Shown here piece after piece: positions 7,542 through 18,451 of a stretch of 63,722 nucleotides of DNA. The translations under genes and the position numbers were made by a program. Numbering within the stretch: position 1 is the first letter of the stretch; every line of letters begins with the position of its first letter. Under the pieces are notes generated by a model. The model ran no database searches and had not been told where the DNA came from. It saw only the letters and a list, made by a program, of their open reading frames with translations. This DNA is from Lentibacillus salicampi (GTDB lineage Bacteria > Bacillota > Bacilli > Bacillales > Amphibacillaceae): assembly GCF_004565465.1 (NCBI RefSeq), contig NZ_SRHY01000014.1:1-63722 (forward strand), given 5' to 3'.

Positions 7542-7934
7542 TTAACGTTTTGAGAACTGCGGTGAACGGCGGGCACTTTTGAGACCGTATTTTTTACGTT
7601 CGGTCATACGAGAATCACGAGTCAGATACCCTTCACGCTTAAGAATTGCGCGGTAGTCAGGATCAGCTTCCAGTAAAGCCCGGGCAACTCCATGACGGAT
7701 AGCGCCGGCCTGGCCGGTAAATCCGCCACCATCTACATTAACCAGAACATCATAGGTTCCTTGTGTTTCTGTAGCTTTTAATGGCTGATTTAAAATAATA
7801 CGTTGTGTTTCATATGGAAAATAGTCTTCTGCGTTACGTTTGTTAATGACAACACGGCCTGTACCTGGTACAAGGCGAACACGTGCAGTTGACTTTTTAC
7901 GGCGTCCGGTGCCGTAATATTGTACTTGTGCCAA
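7542..7934 (-). CDS. rpsI: Ribosomal protein S9
   Basis: 130 residues, full length. Begins [20 protein letters not shown] and ends with the basic tail RSPQFSKR, which in S9 reaches the P-site tRNA in the 30S subunit. Follows rplM by 20 nt in the conserved rplM-rpsI pair. Its 3' end is the boundary between core genome and the phage-like element. The reading frame ends normally, so integration, if in the gene, restored the C-terminus. Confidence 0.98.
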   Translation of the reverse strand: MAQVQYYGTGRRKKSTARVRLVPGTGRVVINKRNAEDYFPYETQRIILNQPLKATETQGTYDVLVNVDGGGFTGQAGAIRHGVARALLEADPDYRAILKREGYLTRDSRMTERKKYGLKSARRSPQFSKR

Positions 7935-7954
7935 ATTGAATGACCTCCTTTTAA

Positions 7955-8392
7955 TTAACCGCGAAGTTCGTATGCTTCCGGCTTTTGTGCCTGGTGATTG
8001 TGCTCAGAGCCTTTGTATACGTGCAATTTTTTACCCATTTTACGTCCTAATGGTCCTTTAGGAAGCATGCCTTTGATTGTTTTCTCCAGCATTTGTTCAG
8101 GGTATTTTGAACGCATTTCATTTGCCGAGCGTGCTTTCAGTCCACCTGGGTGGTTTGAATGACGGTAGTACATTTTGTCAGTCAGTTTGTTACCAGTCAG
8201 TTCGATTTTATCAGCGTTAATAATGATCACATGGTCGCCGGTATCAGCGTGTGGTGTGTAAGTTGGTTTATGCTTTCCGCGCAGGATAGCCGCAACTTCA
8301 CTTGACAGGCGCCCAAGACGCTTGCCTTCAGCATCCACAACAAGCCATTTGCGTTCGATATTATTTTCATTGGCCATGAAAGTTGTGCGCAT
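7955..8392 (-). CDS. rplM: Ribosomal protein L13
   Basis: 145 residues starting [16 protein letters not shown]. The ATG at 8392 is chosen because GGAGGG lies 7 nt upstream and the length equals the family norm; a longer reading from 8422 would run into the leader. L13 is an early-assembling 50S protein. First gene of rplM-rpsI, with its own promoter at 8506-8534. Confidence 0.98.
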   Translation of the reverse strand: MRTTFMANENNIERKWLVVDAEGKRLGRLSSEVAAILRGKHKPTYTPHADTGDHVIIINADKIELTGNKLTDKMYYRHSNHPGGLKARSANEMRSKYPEQMLEKTIKGMLPKGPLGRKMGKKLHVYKGSEHNHQAQKPEAYELRG

Positions 8393-8499
8393 GGTCATTC
8401 CCTCCAATTTCAAGCAATTCATTCAGTCGTACGTTTTTGATTATTATATTTCATCACAATTAGTTTCCGGGGCTAATCGTGGTTCAAATAAAAATGCCA
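8393..8499 (-). promoter_or_regulatory. Leader of rplM, candidate L13 leader element
   Basis: About 105 nt separate the predicted transcription start from the rplM start. A small hairpin ATTAG-CTAAT (around 8460-8480) is visible. An L13 leader motif that binds free L13 is known for this position in Bacillota; I assign it from location and cannot confirm the covariance model by eye. Confidence 0.5.
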
Positions 8500-8505
8500 A
8501 AACTT

Positions 8506-8534
8506 ATCATATACCAGAATCATATGAATGTCAA
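8506..8534 (-). promoter_or_regulatory. SigA promoter of rplM-rpsI
   Basis: Consensus -35 TTGACA (8534-8529), 17-bp spacer, -10 TATGAT (8511-8506), reading toward rplM. Confidence 0.85.
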
Positions 8535-8593
8535 GCTTCACGGACACTTTTTAGAACTACTAAGGAAGATTTCGAAGCTGTTTTTGCGCTTGA

Positions 8594-8625
8594 TTTTTCA
8601 TCATTTCCCGGGAAATGATGAAAAA
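8594..8625. terminator. Bidirectional-type terminator behind truA
   Basis: Perfect 16-bp palindrome TTTTTCATCATTTCCC/GGGAAATGATGAAAAA with A/T runs on both sides, just after the truA stop and before the rplM promoter. Confidence 0.85.
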
Positions 8626-8631
8626 TGTCTG

Positions 8632-9393
8632 TTACCCGCTCGTGTCCGTTTCCTCATATCGCACATTCCATAAATATAGACCCTGCGGCGGCAAGGTGTC
8701 TCCAGCAAGCTGCCGATCTTTTCCATCAAATAATGAACGGACCTCATCCGGCTCTAGTCTCTCCCGTCCTACCTCGAGAAGTGTTCCGACAATGATCCGA
8801 ACCATATTATACAGGAAGCCGTGCCCCCTCAGCACGAATTCAAGCAGGCTCCCGTGCTGATGACAGGAAACCTCCACTAACGTACGAACCTTACTTCCTT
8901 TGGCACTTGCCTTCGCTGAGGAAAAGGTGGTAAAGTCATGCGTCCCTTCAAAATACCTGCCCGCTTCTTGCATTTTCACTAAGTCCAAAGCATATGGGTA
9001 ATGATAGACATAGCTCTGTTTAAAAACATCCGGCTCTGTTTCATTCAAAATATAATACCGGTATTCTTTCTCCACTACATCAAACCGGGCATGGAACTCG
9101 GCCGGTACTTCCTCTGTTTCATTCACATGAATGTCAGGTGGGAGTAATGTATTCAATGCCCGTTTCCAGTCAGACGGCGCGAGATTATAATCAGATTCAA
9201 AATGAACAGCCTGGGCTTTCGCATGAACACCCTTGTCTGTTCTGCCTGATGGATAAACTTTTACATGTGCACCCTTATGAATCTTTGCCAATGCCTTTTC
9301 CAGTTCCCCTTGCACGGTCCGCTGTTTGGTCTGGATCTGTAAGCCTGAAAAATTTGTACCATCATAACTCATGACACATTTGATTTTAGCCAT
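8632..9393 (-). CDS. truA: tRNA pseudouridine(38-40) synthase TruA
   Basis: 253 residues. The catalytic Asp lies in the conserved GRTDKGVHA motif (about residues 50-58), and the N-terminus MAKIKCVMSYDGTNFSG is typical. Modifies uridines 38-40 in the anticodon stem of tRNAs. Last gene of ecfA1-ecfA2-ecfT-truA, the standard Bacillaceae order, 15 nt after ecfT, ended by the palindromic terminator at 8594-8625. Confidence 0.97.
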   Translation of the reverse strand: MAKIKCVMSYDGTNFSGLQIQTKQRTVQGELEKALAKIHKGAHVKVYPSGRTDKGVHAKAQAVHFESDYNLAPSDWKRALNTLLPPDIHVNETEEVPAEFHARFDVVEKEYRYYILNETEPDVFKQSYVYHYPYALDLVKMQEAGRYFEGTHDFTTFSSAKASAKGSKVRTLVEVSCHQHGSLLEFVLRGHGFLYNMVRIIVGTLLEVGRERLEPDEVRSLFDGKDRQLAGDTLPPQGLYLWNVRYEETDTSG

Positions 9394-9408
9394 TCATTCC
9401 CGGCCTTT

Positions 9409-10209
9409 CTAATAATTTCTTGTCACCAACAAAACAGCGACAACTGCAATAAATAACAATAATATCATGACGTCACGTTTCCTAAGTTTCAGTTCCCGCA
9501 GTTTTGTTCGGCCTTCACCACCCTGATACCCGCGGGCTTCCATTGCCATTGCCAGTTCCTCTGCCCGCTTAAATGCACTGACAAACAGGGGTACGAGCAA
9601 TGGAACAACAGCCCTGATCCGCTCTTTCAGGGGGCCTGTCCGGAAATCAACACCGCGTGATGCCTGTGCCTTGGAGATTTTATCTGTTTCCTGCATCAGT
9701 GTCGGAATAAACCGCAGCGAAATCGACATCATCAGTGCCAGCTCATGGACGGGAAAACGCAGCTTTTTCAGCGGGTGAAGCATATCCTCAATCGCATCGG
9801 TTATTTCAATCGGTGTTGTCGTCAATGTCAGCAAGGAGGTCACCAATATAAGCAGGAAAAAGCGGATCGATATGGCGAAACCCTGAATGAGTGCACCTGA
9901 ATAAATGCTAAATCCAAATAAATCCATTAATACGGTGCCCTTATTCGTAACAATCAAATGCAATATAAATGTAAATACTATCAAAAACCATACAGGGGTC
10001 AGCCCTTTTAAAATAAAGCGGATGGGTATCCTGGTTATGAACATACTTAACAGCGCAAAAATCACTAACACACTGTAGCTGACGACTGAATTTGCCAAAA
10101 AGACGATAAAGACAAAGAAAAAAATGACCGTAATCTTGGTCCGTGGATCAAGCCGATGGACAAGCGACTCACCAGGCACGTACTGACCGATAATCAGTGC
10201 ATTATTCAT
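9409..10209 (-). CDS. ecfT: ECF transporter transmembrane protein EcfT
   Basis: 266 residues with about five to six hydrophobic segments and the two Ala-Arg-Gly coupling motifs (ASRG at about 188 and EARGY at about 221) that contact the ATPases. Forms the energizing module with EcfA1 and EcfA2, shared by several vitamin- or metal-binding S-components encoded elsewhere. Overlaps ecfA2 by 8 nt. Confidence 0.96.
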   Translation of the reverse strand: MNNALIIGQYVPGESLVHRLDPRTKITVIFFFVFIVFLANSVVSYSVLVIFALLSMFITRIPIRFILKGLTPVWFLIVFTFILHLIVTNKGTVLMDLFGFSIYSGALIQGFAISIRFFLLILVTSLLTLTTTPIEITDAIEDMLHPLKKLRFPVHELALMMSISLRFIPTLMQETDKISKAQASRGVDFRTGPLKERIRAVVPLLVPLFVSAFKRAEELAMAMEARGYQGGEGRTKLRELKLRKRDVMILLLFIAVVAVLLVTRNY

Positions 10210-11074
10210 TCCGCCTGGCCCCCTTTAAAACGTCCCGGATTTCCTTGGCAAGATCAGCTTCAGACTGCCGCTGGAAAGGGATCTGAGTGCCGAATTTATC
10301 CGAAAATGCATTCAGAAACTGCACCATTTCCGGTACATCAAGCTGCACATTATGAAGTGCTTCCCGCTGTGTCAAAACATCTTCGGGTTTACCTTCCATA
10401 TACTTGGTCCCATTATTTAAGATCATCACGTGATCAGCATATTTAACGGCATCTTCCATACTGTGTGTGACCAAAATCGTCGTTAAACCCTGCCGTTTGT
10501 GCATATCATAAAACATATCCATCATGTCACGCTGTCCACGCGGGTCAAGTCCTGCCGTCGGTTCGTCCAATACAAGCACGTCCGGTTTTGTTGCCAGGAC
10601 ACCGGCAATGGCCACACGCCGCATTTGTCCGCCGCTTAAATCAAACGGGGACCGCTCCAGCAATTCTTCAGACAGCCCTACTTCCTGCGTTATGTCACGG
10701 ACACGGTTTTCAATTTCCTTTTCCGGGACCTGAAAATTTTCTGGGCCGAACGCAATATCCTTTTTAACCGTTTCTTCAAATAATTGATGCTCGGGATATT
10801 GAAAAACGACCCCAACACGATTGCGCAGCGCCTTCATATGATTCGGCTTTTCATCATGCGTTAACCGGTAATCCCCAATCGTTACTTCACCTTCACTCGG
10901 ACGCATCAGTCCATTCAAATGCTGGATCAGCGTCGACTTGCCTGACCCTGTATGACCAATAATCGCCGTAAATGTGCCAGTTGGGATATGAAAGGACAGA
11001 TCATCAATTGCCTTGTGTTCAAAAGGTGTCTTTCTCTGATAAATATAGCTTACATGCTTGAATGTGATGTCCAT
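10202..11074 (-). CDS. ecfA2: ECF transporter ATPase EcfA2
   Basis: 290 residues. Walker [10 protein letters not shown] (about 40-48), signature DLSGGQMRR, Walker [11 protein letters not shown], switch His in VTHSMEDA. Second ATPase of the ECF module; the longer C-terminal tail and [16 protein letters not shown] are typical of A2. Overlaps ecfA1 by 25 nt, and the start is supported by the conserved opening [13 protein letters not shown]. Confidence 0.96.
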   Translation of the reverse strand: MDITFKHVSYIYQRKTPFEHKAIDDLSFHIPTGTFTAIIGHTGSGKSTLIQHLNGLMRPSEGEVTIGDYRLTHDEKPNHMKALRNRVGVVFQYPEHQLFEETVKKDIAFGPENFQVPEKEIENRVRDITQEVGLSEELLERSPFDLSGGQMRRVAIAGVLATKPDVLVLDEPTAGLDPRGQRDMMDMFYDMHKRQGLTTILVTHSMEDAVKYADHVMILNNGTKYMEGKPEDVLTQREALHNVQLDVPEMVQFLNAFSDKFGTQIPFQRQSEADLAKEIRDVLKGARRNE

Positions 11075-11895
11075 AGTTCCTCCAGCAGCTCCCTGTGATT
11101 CAGTGCTTCATGGTTAATCGGAACACCCGCTTTTTGCAGTTCATCCGATAAGGCGGCCACAAACGGTATGTCAAGTCCGATTTGACGCAGCTCCGCTTTT
11201 TTTTCGAATATTTCTCTTGGTGCTGCTTCATCCCATATCGCGCCTTCATTCATGACAATGACTCGTTCAGCCTGTACAACTTCCTGGAGGTCATGAGTGA
11301 TGGTAATCAATGAGAGGCTGCGTTCTGCCATCACACGTGTGATAGTTTTCATAATATCAGTTCTGCCTCTGGGATCCAGCATTGCAGTCGCTTCATCCAG
11401 AATAAGAACATTTGGAAAAATCGCCAGGACACCTGCGATCGCCACCCGCTGCTTCTGTCCGCCTGAAAGCTTGTGTGGCTCTGTCAGCCGGTACTCCTGC
11501 ATCCCGACAGCCGATAATGTGTCGTCAATACGCTTGACCATTTCACCACGCTCAATGCCCCGGTTCTCCATCCCAAAAGCGACATCATCCTGAACGGTTG
11601 TGCCAACAAACTGATTATCCGGATTCTGGAAAACCATCCCGACATCTTTGCGAATCTCCCAAATGGAATCCTGGGTTACCGTGCGGCCATTGATGACAAT
11701 AGCTCCTTCCTGGGGGAAAAGCAGGCCGTTCATTAATTTCGCAATCGTCGACTTGCCGGATCCATTATGACCAATGATCGCAATAGCCTCGTTTTCATAG
11801 ATTTCAAACGAGCAGTTTTTCAACACCCACGGCTCGTCTTCACCATATCTGAACGATACGTTTTTAAACTCAACCAATTTATCCCGCAACTCCAC
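11050..11895 (-). CDS. ecfA1: ECF transporter ATPase EcfA1
   Basis: 281 residues. Walker [10 protein letters not shown] (about 42-50), signature LSGGQKQR, Walker [11 protein letters not shown], switch His in ITHDLQEV. First gene of the ecf-truA operon. Start is either GTG at 11895 or TTG at 11889; the latter has the better spacing from the GGGGGA box. In B. subtilis this gene directly follows rplQ. Here a 685-bp repeat-filled gap intervenes. Confidence 0.96.
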   Translation of the reverse strand: MELRDKLVEFKNVSFRYGEDEPWVLKNCSFEIYENEAIAIIGHNGSGKSTIAKLMNGLLFPQEGAIVINGRTVTQDSIWEIRKDVGMVFQNPDNQFVGTTVQDDVAFGMENRGIERGEMVKRIDDTLSAVGMQEYRLTEPHKLSGGQKQRVAIAGVLAIFPNVLILDEATAMLDPRGRTDIMKTITRVMAERSLSLITITHDLQEVVQAERVIVMNEGAIWDEAAPREIFEKKAELRQIGLDIPFVAALSDELQKAGVPINHEALNHRELLEELWTSHSSM

Positions 11896-11962
11896 TCCCC
11901 CTCTATAACGATTCCGCAGGTCTCTTCGTAAATCTTGATACCCTTCAACCCTCGCAGCCGAG

Positions 11963-12476
11963 ACAAACTACGATGTAAGTGCTATGTTGATTTCGGCATC
12001 GTGTAGCTTTCTTCCTCGCAGTCCGTATACACTTCGCTTTCCGAGGGCGGCTGGTGAGCCTCCTCGAGCTGGCGCTCTGCGGGGTCTCACCGATGCCTTA
12101 GCTCCCCCAGGAGTCTTCGTGTACACGGACTGCTAGTGAGGAATTATACGCTTTAATATTTATTCAAAAGCCAATAAATAACTGTACCGAGATTATAAAC
12201 GCACAATACCGAGGTGTTTTCCACCGTTGATTTCCGTTTATAAACCATCAGCTAGCTTAGTAATCGTTATAAAAAAGCATAACCACTTCAATAGTCCGGG
12301 TGAGCGGAGGGCGGTGACTCCTGCGGGAACAGCACGTGTCCGAAGACCCCGCAGCGGTGGTTTTCCGCGAGGAGGCTGAGGCCGTGCCCTAAGGTGCGCA
12401 TCCGCCCGTAGCGATCCCGGACGGTAGACTGAAAAGATACTTATAGAAACATTCCAGCACCCACATCGCAGTTTAT
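11963..12476. repeat. MITE-like repeat family 1, copy A (composite)
   Basis: Fills the ecfA1-rplQ gap (11896-12580, otherwise gene-free). Left end AAACTACGATGTA and right end CACATCGCAGTTTAT are the inverted termini shared with copies at 27323-27527 and 50184-50560. The right ~190 bp (GCGAGGAGGCTGAGGCCG ... GATCCCGGACGGT ... ACTTATAGAAA) is nearly the same as the right part of the 50.5-kb copy. A second GC-rich element is nested inside at 12019-12132. Confidence 0.75.
12019..12132. repeat. Nested GC-rich inverted-repeat element
   Basis: Terminal repeats CAGTCCGTATACAC (12019-12032) and GTGTACACGGACTG (12119-12132), one mismatch, enclosing GGGCGGCTGGTGAGCC and TGCGGGGTCTCACC. GC-rich compared with its flanks. 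Sequences of this kind are common short intergenic repeats in Bacillaceae (from memory, not searched). Confidence 0.65.
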
Positions 12477-12515
12477 GGTTTTTTTATACCAACAGTTTTT
12501 TGTAAGCAGTTCATG

Positions 12516-12566
12516 CAAAAAAAGGGCCTGGATTCACCTCGTGGAAGAGATTCTGTCCTGCCCTTA
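12516..12566 (-). terminator. Terminator at the end of the alpha operon
   Basis: After rplQ: AAGGGCAGGACAG ... GGATTC-type stem (AAGGGC.GGA with TCC.GGCCCTT, two internal mismatches) followed on the minus strand by TTTTTTTGC. Confidence 0.75.
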
Positions 12567-12580
12567 TCATATCGTCTGCA

Positions 12581-12934
12581 TTAAACGAGTTCGATGATTG
12601 CCATTTTCGCTCCATCACCCTGACGAGGTCCCAGTTTAAGGACACGTGTATAACCGCCCTGTCTGTCCTCATAGCGTTCAGCAACGTCATCGAACAATTT
12701 TTGAATCACGTCATCACCTTCGTTGGCTTCCTGATTATACAGGAAGGCAGCTGCCTGACGACGCGCATGAAGATCTCCGCGTTTGCCAAGTGTAATCATT
12801 TTTTCGACTGTTGATTTTAGGTCTTTTGCCTTCGCTTCTGTCGTTTGAATGCGTTCATGGATAATCAAATCAGTTGCAAGGTTGCGCATCAACGCCATAC
12901 GCTGATCTGTCTTACGCCCTAATTTTCTGGCCAT
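12581..12934 (-). CDS. rplQ: Ribosomal protein L17
   Basis: 117 residues beginning [18 protein letters not shown], a normal short bacterial L17 of the 50S subunit near the exit tunnel. Last gene of the S10-spc-alpha run, 71 nt after rpoA, followed by a terminator at 12516-12566. The 71-nt spacer carries a GC-richer snippet (about 12970-13000) that looks like a scrap of an intergenic repeat. Confidence 0.98.
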   Translation of the reverse strand: MARKLGRKTDQRMALMRNLATDLIIHERIQTTEAKAKDLKSTVEKMITLGKRGDLHARRQAAAFLYNQEANEGDDVIQKLFDDVAERYEDRQGGYTRVLKLGPRQGDGAKMAIIELV

Positions 12935-13005
12935 GGAAATCCCTCCCTTTTATTGAATATCTAAGGTGTTACGTCTAGCTTCAGGTCGCTTCCGCTTTTG
13001 TTTTA

Positions 13006-13950
13006 TTAATCATCGTCGCGCAGGCCTAAACCTAAATCATCAAGTTTCTCTTTGACTTCTTCAAGTGACTTGCGGCCAAGGTTGCGGACTTTCATCATAT
13101 CTTCTTCAGATTTATTTGCAAGTTCCTGAACGGTATTGATCCCGGCACGTTTCAAGCAATTGTAGGACCTGACAGATAAATCGAGTTCTTCGATGGTCAT
13201 CTCCATGACTTTTTCTTTTTGATCTTCTTCTTTTTCAACCATGATTTCTGCTTTTTGTGCTTCGTCTGTTAAGCCGATGAAAATATTAAGATGCTCGTTG
13301 AACACTTTTGCCGCCAAAGAAACAGCTTCTTCGGGACGGATGCTGCCATCGGTCGATACATCCATTGTCAACTTATCATAGTTTGCAACTTGCCCGACAC
13401 GTGTGTTTTCCACTTGATACGTGACACGTGACACCGGTGTGAAAATCGAGTCAATCGGAATAACTCCAATTGGCTGTTCATCATGTTTGTTTGCTTCAGC
13501 CGGACGATAACCGCGACCGCGCTCTGCCGTTATCTTCATATGCAGCGTTCCATTACCGTTGATGGTTGCAATTGGCAGATCTGGGTTCAACACCTCTACA
13601 TCACTGTCATATGTCAAATCTGCAGCCGTAACGTTCCCTTCACCCTGCACATCGATCTCCAATGTCTTGACATCATCAGAGTAGATCTTCAATGCAAGCT
13701 TTTTCAAGTTCAAAATAACGGTTGTCACATCTTCAACAACCCCTTCGATTGTTGAGAATTCATGCTGAACCCCGTCAATTTGAACTGATGTAACAGCAGC
13801 ACCTGGAAGTGAGGATAGCAGGATACGACGCAAGGAGTTTCCTAAAGTAGTACCATACCCACGTTCAAGCGGTTCAACGACGAACTTCCCGAATGTCGCA
13901 TCATCGGTGATTTCTACCGTTTCGATTCCCGGTTTTTCAATTTCGATCAT
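13006..13950 (-). CDS. rpoA: RNA polymerase alpha subunit
   Basis: 314 residues. N-terminal dimerization domain (about 1-230, with the [18 protein letters not shown] motif), acidic linker, then the C-terminal DNA- and activator-binding domain (about 245-305, [19 protein letters not shown]). Preceded by an unusually long 222-bp gap that contains its own promoter. Confidence 0.98.
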   Translation of the reverse strand: MIEIEKPGIETVEITDDATFGKFVVEPLERGYGTTLGNSLRRILLSSLPGAAVTSVQIDGVQHEFSTIEGVVEDVTTVILNLKKLALKIYSDDVKTLEIDVQGEGNVTAADLTYDSDVEVLNPDLPIATINGNGTLHMKITAERGRGYRPAEANKHDEQPIGVIPIDSIFTPVSRVTYQVENTRVGQVANYDKLTMDVSTDGSIRPEEAVSLAAKVFNEHLNIFIGLTDEAQKAEIMVEKEEDQKEKVMEMTIEELDLSVRSYNCLKRAGINTVQELANKSEEDMMKVRNLGRKSLEEVKEKLDDLGLGLRDDD

Positions 13951-14127
13951 TCTATAAACCCTCCTTTAAAACGTCGAAACCCCGGTCAGACAATCCGCAA
14001 TGCCTAACCGAAATTCCCCAAATGGGCAGTTGGCGTTTTCTGCACTAAAGCACTATTTCGTACATAATTGTCCTGGTCTTGCTGTCAAGGTTCGCTTAAA
14101 TGAAACATCCATATGTTACTTCAAGCT

Positions 14128-14156
14128 ATCATAACCCATTATAGACAAGGTGACAA
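14128..14156 (-). promoter_or_regulatory. Internal promoter in front of rpoA
   Basis: -35 TTGTCA (14156-14151), 17-bp spacer, -10 TATGAT (14133-14128), in the rpsK-rpoA gap, reading toward rpoA with a leader of about 170 nt. A second TTGACA occurs downstream around 14088-14093 with only a weak -10. Confidence 0.65.
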
Positions 14157-14172
14157 ATTCTATACGCGAGTC

Positions 14173-14565
14173 TTATACACGACGACGTTTTGGCGGGCGG
14201 CAGCCATTATGAGGTACTGGTGTGACGTCACGAATTGCTGTCACTTCAAGTCCTGCTGCCTGTAATGAGCGAATGGCTGCTTCACGGCCGGCACCAGGGC
14301 CTTTAACCGTTACTTCCAAAGATTTCATACCGTTATCAACCGCACTTTTTGCAGCTGTTTCTGCCGCCATTTGTGCGGCAAATGGTGTTGATTTACGGGA
14401 ACCTTTAAAGCCAAGTGCACCTGCTGAGCTCCAACCGACTGAATTCCCTTTGACATCTGTAATCGTTACAATTGTGTTGTTAAATGTGGAACGGATATGT
14501 GCGATACCCGTATCAATATTCTTTTTTACACGACGCTTACGTGTTGGTTGTTGTTTGCGTGCCAT
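14173..14565 (-). CDS. rpsK: Ribosomal protein S11
   Basis: 130 residues with the highly conserved end [17 protein letters not shown]11 lies on the 30S platform and lines the path of mRNA near the E site. Follows rpsM by 16 nt. Confidence 0.98.
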   Translation of the reverse strand: MARKQQPTRKRRVKKNIDTGIAHIRSTFNNTIVTITDVKGNSVGWSSAGALGFKGSRKSTPFAAQMAAETAAKSAVDNGMKSLEVTVKGPGAGREAAIRSLQAAGLEVTAIRDVTPVPHNGCRPPKRRRV

Positions 14566-14581
14566 CGGTGGTTACCCTCCT

Positions 14582-14947
14582 TTACTTTTTCTTGTTAGCC
14601 ATTGTACGGCGCGGACCTTTGCGTGTACGTGAGTTGTTTTTCGTTTTCTGACCACGCAATGGCAAACCGCGGCGGTGTCTGATACCTCTGTAAGACCCGA
14701 TTTCAATCAGGCGCTTAATGTTAAGGGATGTTTCACGGCGAAGATCTCCTTCAACAGAATAGTCCCCGATTGCTTTCCGAATGCTCCCCAATTCATCCTC
14801 TGTCAGGTCGCGTACTCGTGTGTCTTCGGAAACGCCTGCTTCTTTAAGGATGTTCTGGGCGGTACTCTTGCCGACTCCATGAATATAGGTTAGTGAAATA
14901 ACTACACGCTTATCACGTGGAATATCTATACCTGCAATACGTGCCAT
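14582..14947 (-). CDS. rpsM: Ribosomal protein S13
   Basis: 121 residues, begins [19 protein letters not shown], with the conserved C-terminal [16 protein letters not shown] segment that contacts tRNA and the 50S head bridge. Normal length. Confidence 0.98.
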   Translation of the reverse strand: MARIAGIDIPRDKRVVISLTYIHGVGKSTAQNILKEAGVSEDTRVRDLTEDELGSIRKAIGDYSVEGDLRRETSLNIKRLIEIGSYRGIRHRRGLPLRGQKTKNNSRTRKGPRRTMANKKK

Positions 14948-14971
14948 ATCTTCTTAGCACCTCCTTTTTAA

Positions 14972-15088
<117 letters not shown>

Positions 15089-15121
15089 CTATACCTCCTT
15101 TTATATCGGAGCCACGCGCGC

Positions 15122-15340
15122 CTATTTATAACGGTACGTAATTCGTCCTTTGGTTAAATCATATGGCGAAAGTTCTACCGTCACTTTATCACCGGGTAAA
15201 ATGCGAATGAAATGCATACGGATTTTGCCGGAAACGTGAGCTAATACGGTATGACCGTTTTCCAGCTCCACATTAAACATCGCATTCGGCAACGTTTCCG
15301 TTACGGTGCCTTCCACTTCAATAACATCGTCTTTAGCCAT
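15122..15340 (-). CDS. infA: Translation initiation factor IF-1
   Basis: 72 residues, single S1-like OB fold ([22 protein letters not shown]...), exact family length. Binds the A site of the 30S during initiation. Overlaps the preceding KOW gene by 8 nt. Confidence 0.98.
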   Translation of the reverse strand: MAKDDVIEVEGTVTETLPNAMFNVELENGHTVLAHVSGKIRMHFIRILPGDKVTVELSPYDLTKGRITYRYK

Positions 15341-15656
15341 CGTGTTGATCTCCCTTCTTCAAATCAGTCACAACTTCATTGATAAATTTCGTTATGGCAA
15401 ATCGTAATTTACCATTTGTGACACGACCAGTTTCTAGAAGGCTGTTTTGGACTTCCGGAGATATATGATCCATAACTTCAATATGCTGCAGGTTCTTTTT
15501 CTTTGGCCGATCATATTTACGTTTTTCCCCATCTGCCAGCAAGACATACCGGTCATCAATCAGTTTTAATACTACCGCGTATTGACCTGCTTCGCGTCCT
15601 TGCAGAATACGAACAACTTGACCTATTCGCGGAATCGAATCAGATTCGTTCAACAA
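15333..15656 (-). CDS. KOW-domain RNA-binding protein (ribosomal L14e/L6e-like)
   Basis: 107 residues (TTG starts at 15656 or 15653). The N-terminal KOW motif [20 protein letters not shown], followed by a basic segment, matches the small KOW protein encoded before infA in Bacillaceae (ybzG position). Probable ribosome-associated RNA-binding protein of unknown precise role. In B. subtilis it follows map, but map is not present here. Confidence 0.88.
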   Translation of the reverse strand: MLNESDSIPRIGQVVRILQGREAGQYAVVLKLIDDRYVLLADGEKRKYDRPKKKNLQHIEVMDHISPEVQNSLLETGRVTNGKLRFAITKFINEVVTDLKKGDQHDG

Positions 15657-15813
15657 CGATCACCTTCACTTAGGCTTTAATTTACAACAAACGTCATCCG
15701 GTTTTATCAGTCAATCACTGTTCAATCAGATTTACACAACGTCAGTAAATACCCGCGGCATCCATTATACCGATTTGCGTGCCGGATTGCATCCATATGA
15801 CATGACCGGCAGA

Positions 15814-16491
<678 letters not shown>

Positions 16492-17784
16492 TTACTTAAT
16501 AAAGCCTTTATAGTGCCGTTTCACCAGTTGGCTTTCCAGTTGTTTCATCGTCTGCAGGGCAACACCTACAACGATCAGCAAGCTTGTGCCGCCGATTTGT
16601 ACTGCTTGAGGCAGATTTGCAAGACCACCTAGTATGATAGGCAGAACAGAAACCGCAGCTAAAAAGATTGCCCCCACAAATGTTAACCGGTACATAACAC
16701 GTGTCAGGTAGGTCTCTGTATTTCGGCCAGGACGTATACCTGGAATATATCCACCCTGTTTTTGCAGGTTTTCCGCCATTTGCTCAGGATTGACTTGAAC
16801 AAAGGTATAGAAATACGTGAACGCAATAATCAAACCAACATAAATGACCATCCCAACTGGCTGGGTATAATCAAAAATGGTTTCGACTGTTGCTGCAATT
16901 TCATTTCCTTCAAAAAGTCCTGCAACCGTCCGTGGCGCAATAATAAATGCAATTGCAAAGATGACCGGGATAACACCTGCAGCATTTACTTTTAACGGTA
17001 AATGTGTTGAATGTCCGCCAACCGGAGACCGATTGACAAGTTTCTTAGCATATTGGATTGGTATTTTGCGCAGTGCCTGTTGGATAAAGATAACCCCAAC
17101 TGTAACAGCCACCACTACCAATGCTATTAATGCAACAATCACAATATTAATGAACAATTCATCACCAGCATCAACGAAGTACTGGCTATATAGCTGATTC
17201 ACGCCGTTTGGAACAGCGGCAACAATACCAGCGAAAATAAGAATGGAAATACCATTGCCGACACCGTTTGCTGTGATCTGTTCACCCAGCCACATCAGAA
17301 ATGCTGTACCACTCGTTAGGACGGTAGCAATGATCAGAAACTTCCATACGCCTGGGTCGCTTATCAGCATTCCCCCGGCCATTGCATTAAAACCAATCGA
17401 CATGGCGATCGCCTGAACAAATGCAAGGGCGATGGTTCCATAACGCGTAATCTGTGCTATCTTTTTCCGACCCATTTCGCCTTGTTTTTTCCACTCAGTG
17501 AACTTTGGCACAACATCCATCTGCAAAAGCTGCATGATGATGGATGCTGTAATGTAAGGCATAATCCCCATCGCAAAAATGGAGAAGTTCTGCAGTGCTC
17601 CGCCACCAAATGTGTTCAAAAAGCCAAAAACATTTTGCTGGTTCATAAAATCAATAGCCTCTTTATTGGTATAAGGCACTGGAATAAATGTACCAAGACG
17701 GAAAACGATCAGCATGAGCAATGTGAATATTATCTTCCGTCTGATATCACCTACCCGCATTAAATTGGAGATTGTACGGAACAT
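16492..17784 (-). CDS. secY: Protein translocase channel SecY
   Basis: 430 residues with ten hydrophobic segments; plug and conserved loops such as PFAMGIMPYI-like FAMGIMPYITASI and GGYIPGIRPGRNTE (cytosolic C5 loop) are visible. Forms the SecYEG channel with SecE (45086) and SecG. Overlaps rplO by one base. Confidence 0.98.
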   Translation of the reverse strand: MFRTISNLMRVGDIRRKIIFTLLMLIVFRLGTFIPVPYTNKEAIDFMNQQNVFGFLNTFGGGALQNFSIFAMGIMPYITASIIMQLLQMDVVPKFTEWKKQGEMGRKKIAQITRYGTIALAFVQAIAMSIGFNAMAGGMLISDPGVWKFLIIATVLTSGTAFLMWLGEQITANGVGNGISILIFAGIVAAVPNGVNQLYSQYFVDAGDELFINIVIVALIALVVVAVTVGVIFIQQALRKIPIQYAKKLVNRSPVGGHSTHLPLKVNAAGVIPVIFAIAFIIAPRTVAGLFEGNEIAATVETIFDYTQPVGMVIYVGLIIAFTYFYTFVQVNPEQMAENLQKQGGYIPGIRPGRNTETYLTRVMYRLTFVGAIFLAAVSVLPIILGGLANLPQAVQIGGTSLLIVVGVALQTMKQLESQLVKRHYKGFIK

Positions 17785-18224
17785 TAAACCACCTCTGTTT
17801 TACCGCCCGCTGCCTCTATTGCTTCTTTGGCTGAAGCGGAGAACTTATGAGCTTTTACAGTGAATTTCTTTTCAACATTGCCTTTACCGAGCACTTTAAT
17901 GCCGGATTTCGGTTTGCTGACGACACCTTCTTCAAGTAATAGCTCAGGTGTAATTTCTGTGTCCTCCTCAAAACGATTTAAAGCATCCAAGTTTACAATA
18001 GCAAACTCTTTACGGTGAACATTGGTAAAACCACGTTTCGGCAGACGTTGGAATAAAGGCATTTGGCCGCCTTCAAACCCTGGCCGTGTACTGCTGCCTG
18101 AACGTGCTTTTTGTCCTTTATGCCCTCTGCCGGAAGTTTTTCCATTACCAGAGGCCATTCCGCGGCCAACGCGATTGCGTTTTTTACGGCTTCCTTCTGA
18201 TGACTTTAATTCATGAAGTTCCAT
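17784..18224 (-). CDS. rplO: Ribosomal protein L15
   Basis: 146 residues with the Gly/Arg-rich N-terminus ([22 protein letters not shown]). Late-assembling 50S protein; overlap with secY suggests coupling. Confidence 0.98.
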   Translation of the reverse strand: MELHELKSSEGSRKKRNRVGRGMASGNGKTSGRGHKGQKARSGSSTRPGFEGGQMPLFQRLPKRGFTNVHRKEFAIVNLDALNRFEEDTEITPELLLEEGVVSKPKSGIKVLGKGNVEKKFTVKAHKFSASAKEAIEAAGGKTEVV

Positions 18225-18252
18225 GTGTGCACCTCCTCTTACGCTTTTATGA

Positions 18253-18438
18253 TCATGACACTTCTTTAGCCGTTACAAGATGCGATACTTTATCAATCAT
18301 ACCACGTACGGCCGGTGTATCTTCGCGTACGACGGACTGACGGATTTTTTTCAGACCCAATGATTGAATCGTCTGGCGCTGCCCTTCCGTTCGGCCGATA
18401 ACACTGCGCGTGAGGGTGATCTCTAATTGTTTAGACAT
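18253..18438 (-). CDS. rpmD: Ribosomal protein L30
   Basis: 61 residues ([20 protein letters not shown]...), normal bacterial L30 length, 13 nt after rpsE and 28 nt before rplO. Confidence 0.97.
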   Translation of the reverse strand: MSKQLEITLTRSVIGRTEGQRQTIQSLGLKKIRQSVVREDTPAVRGMIDKVSHLVTAKEVS

Positions 18439-18451
18439 AGTATTTCCCTCC

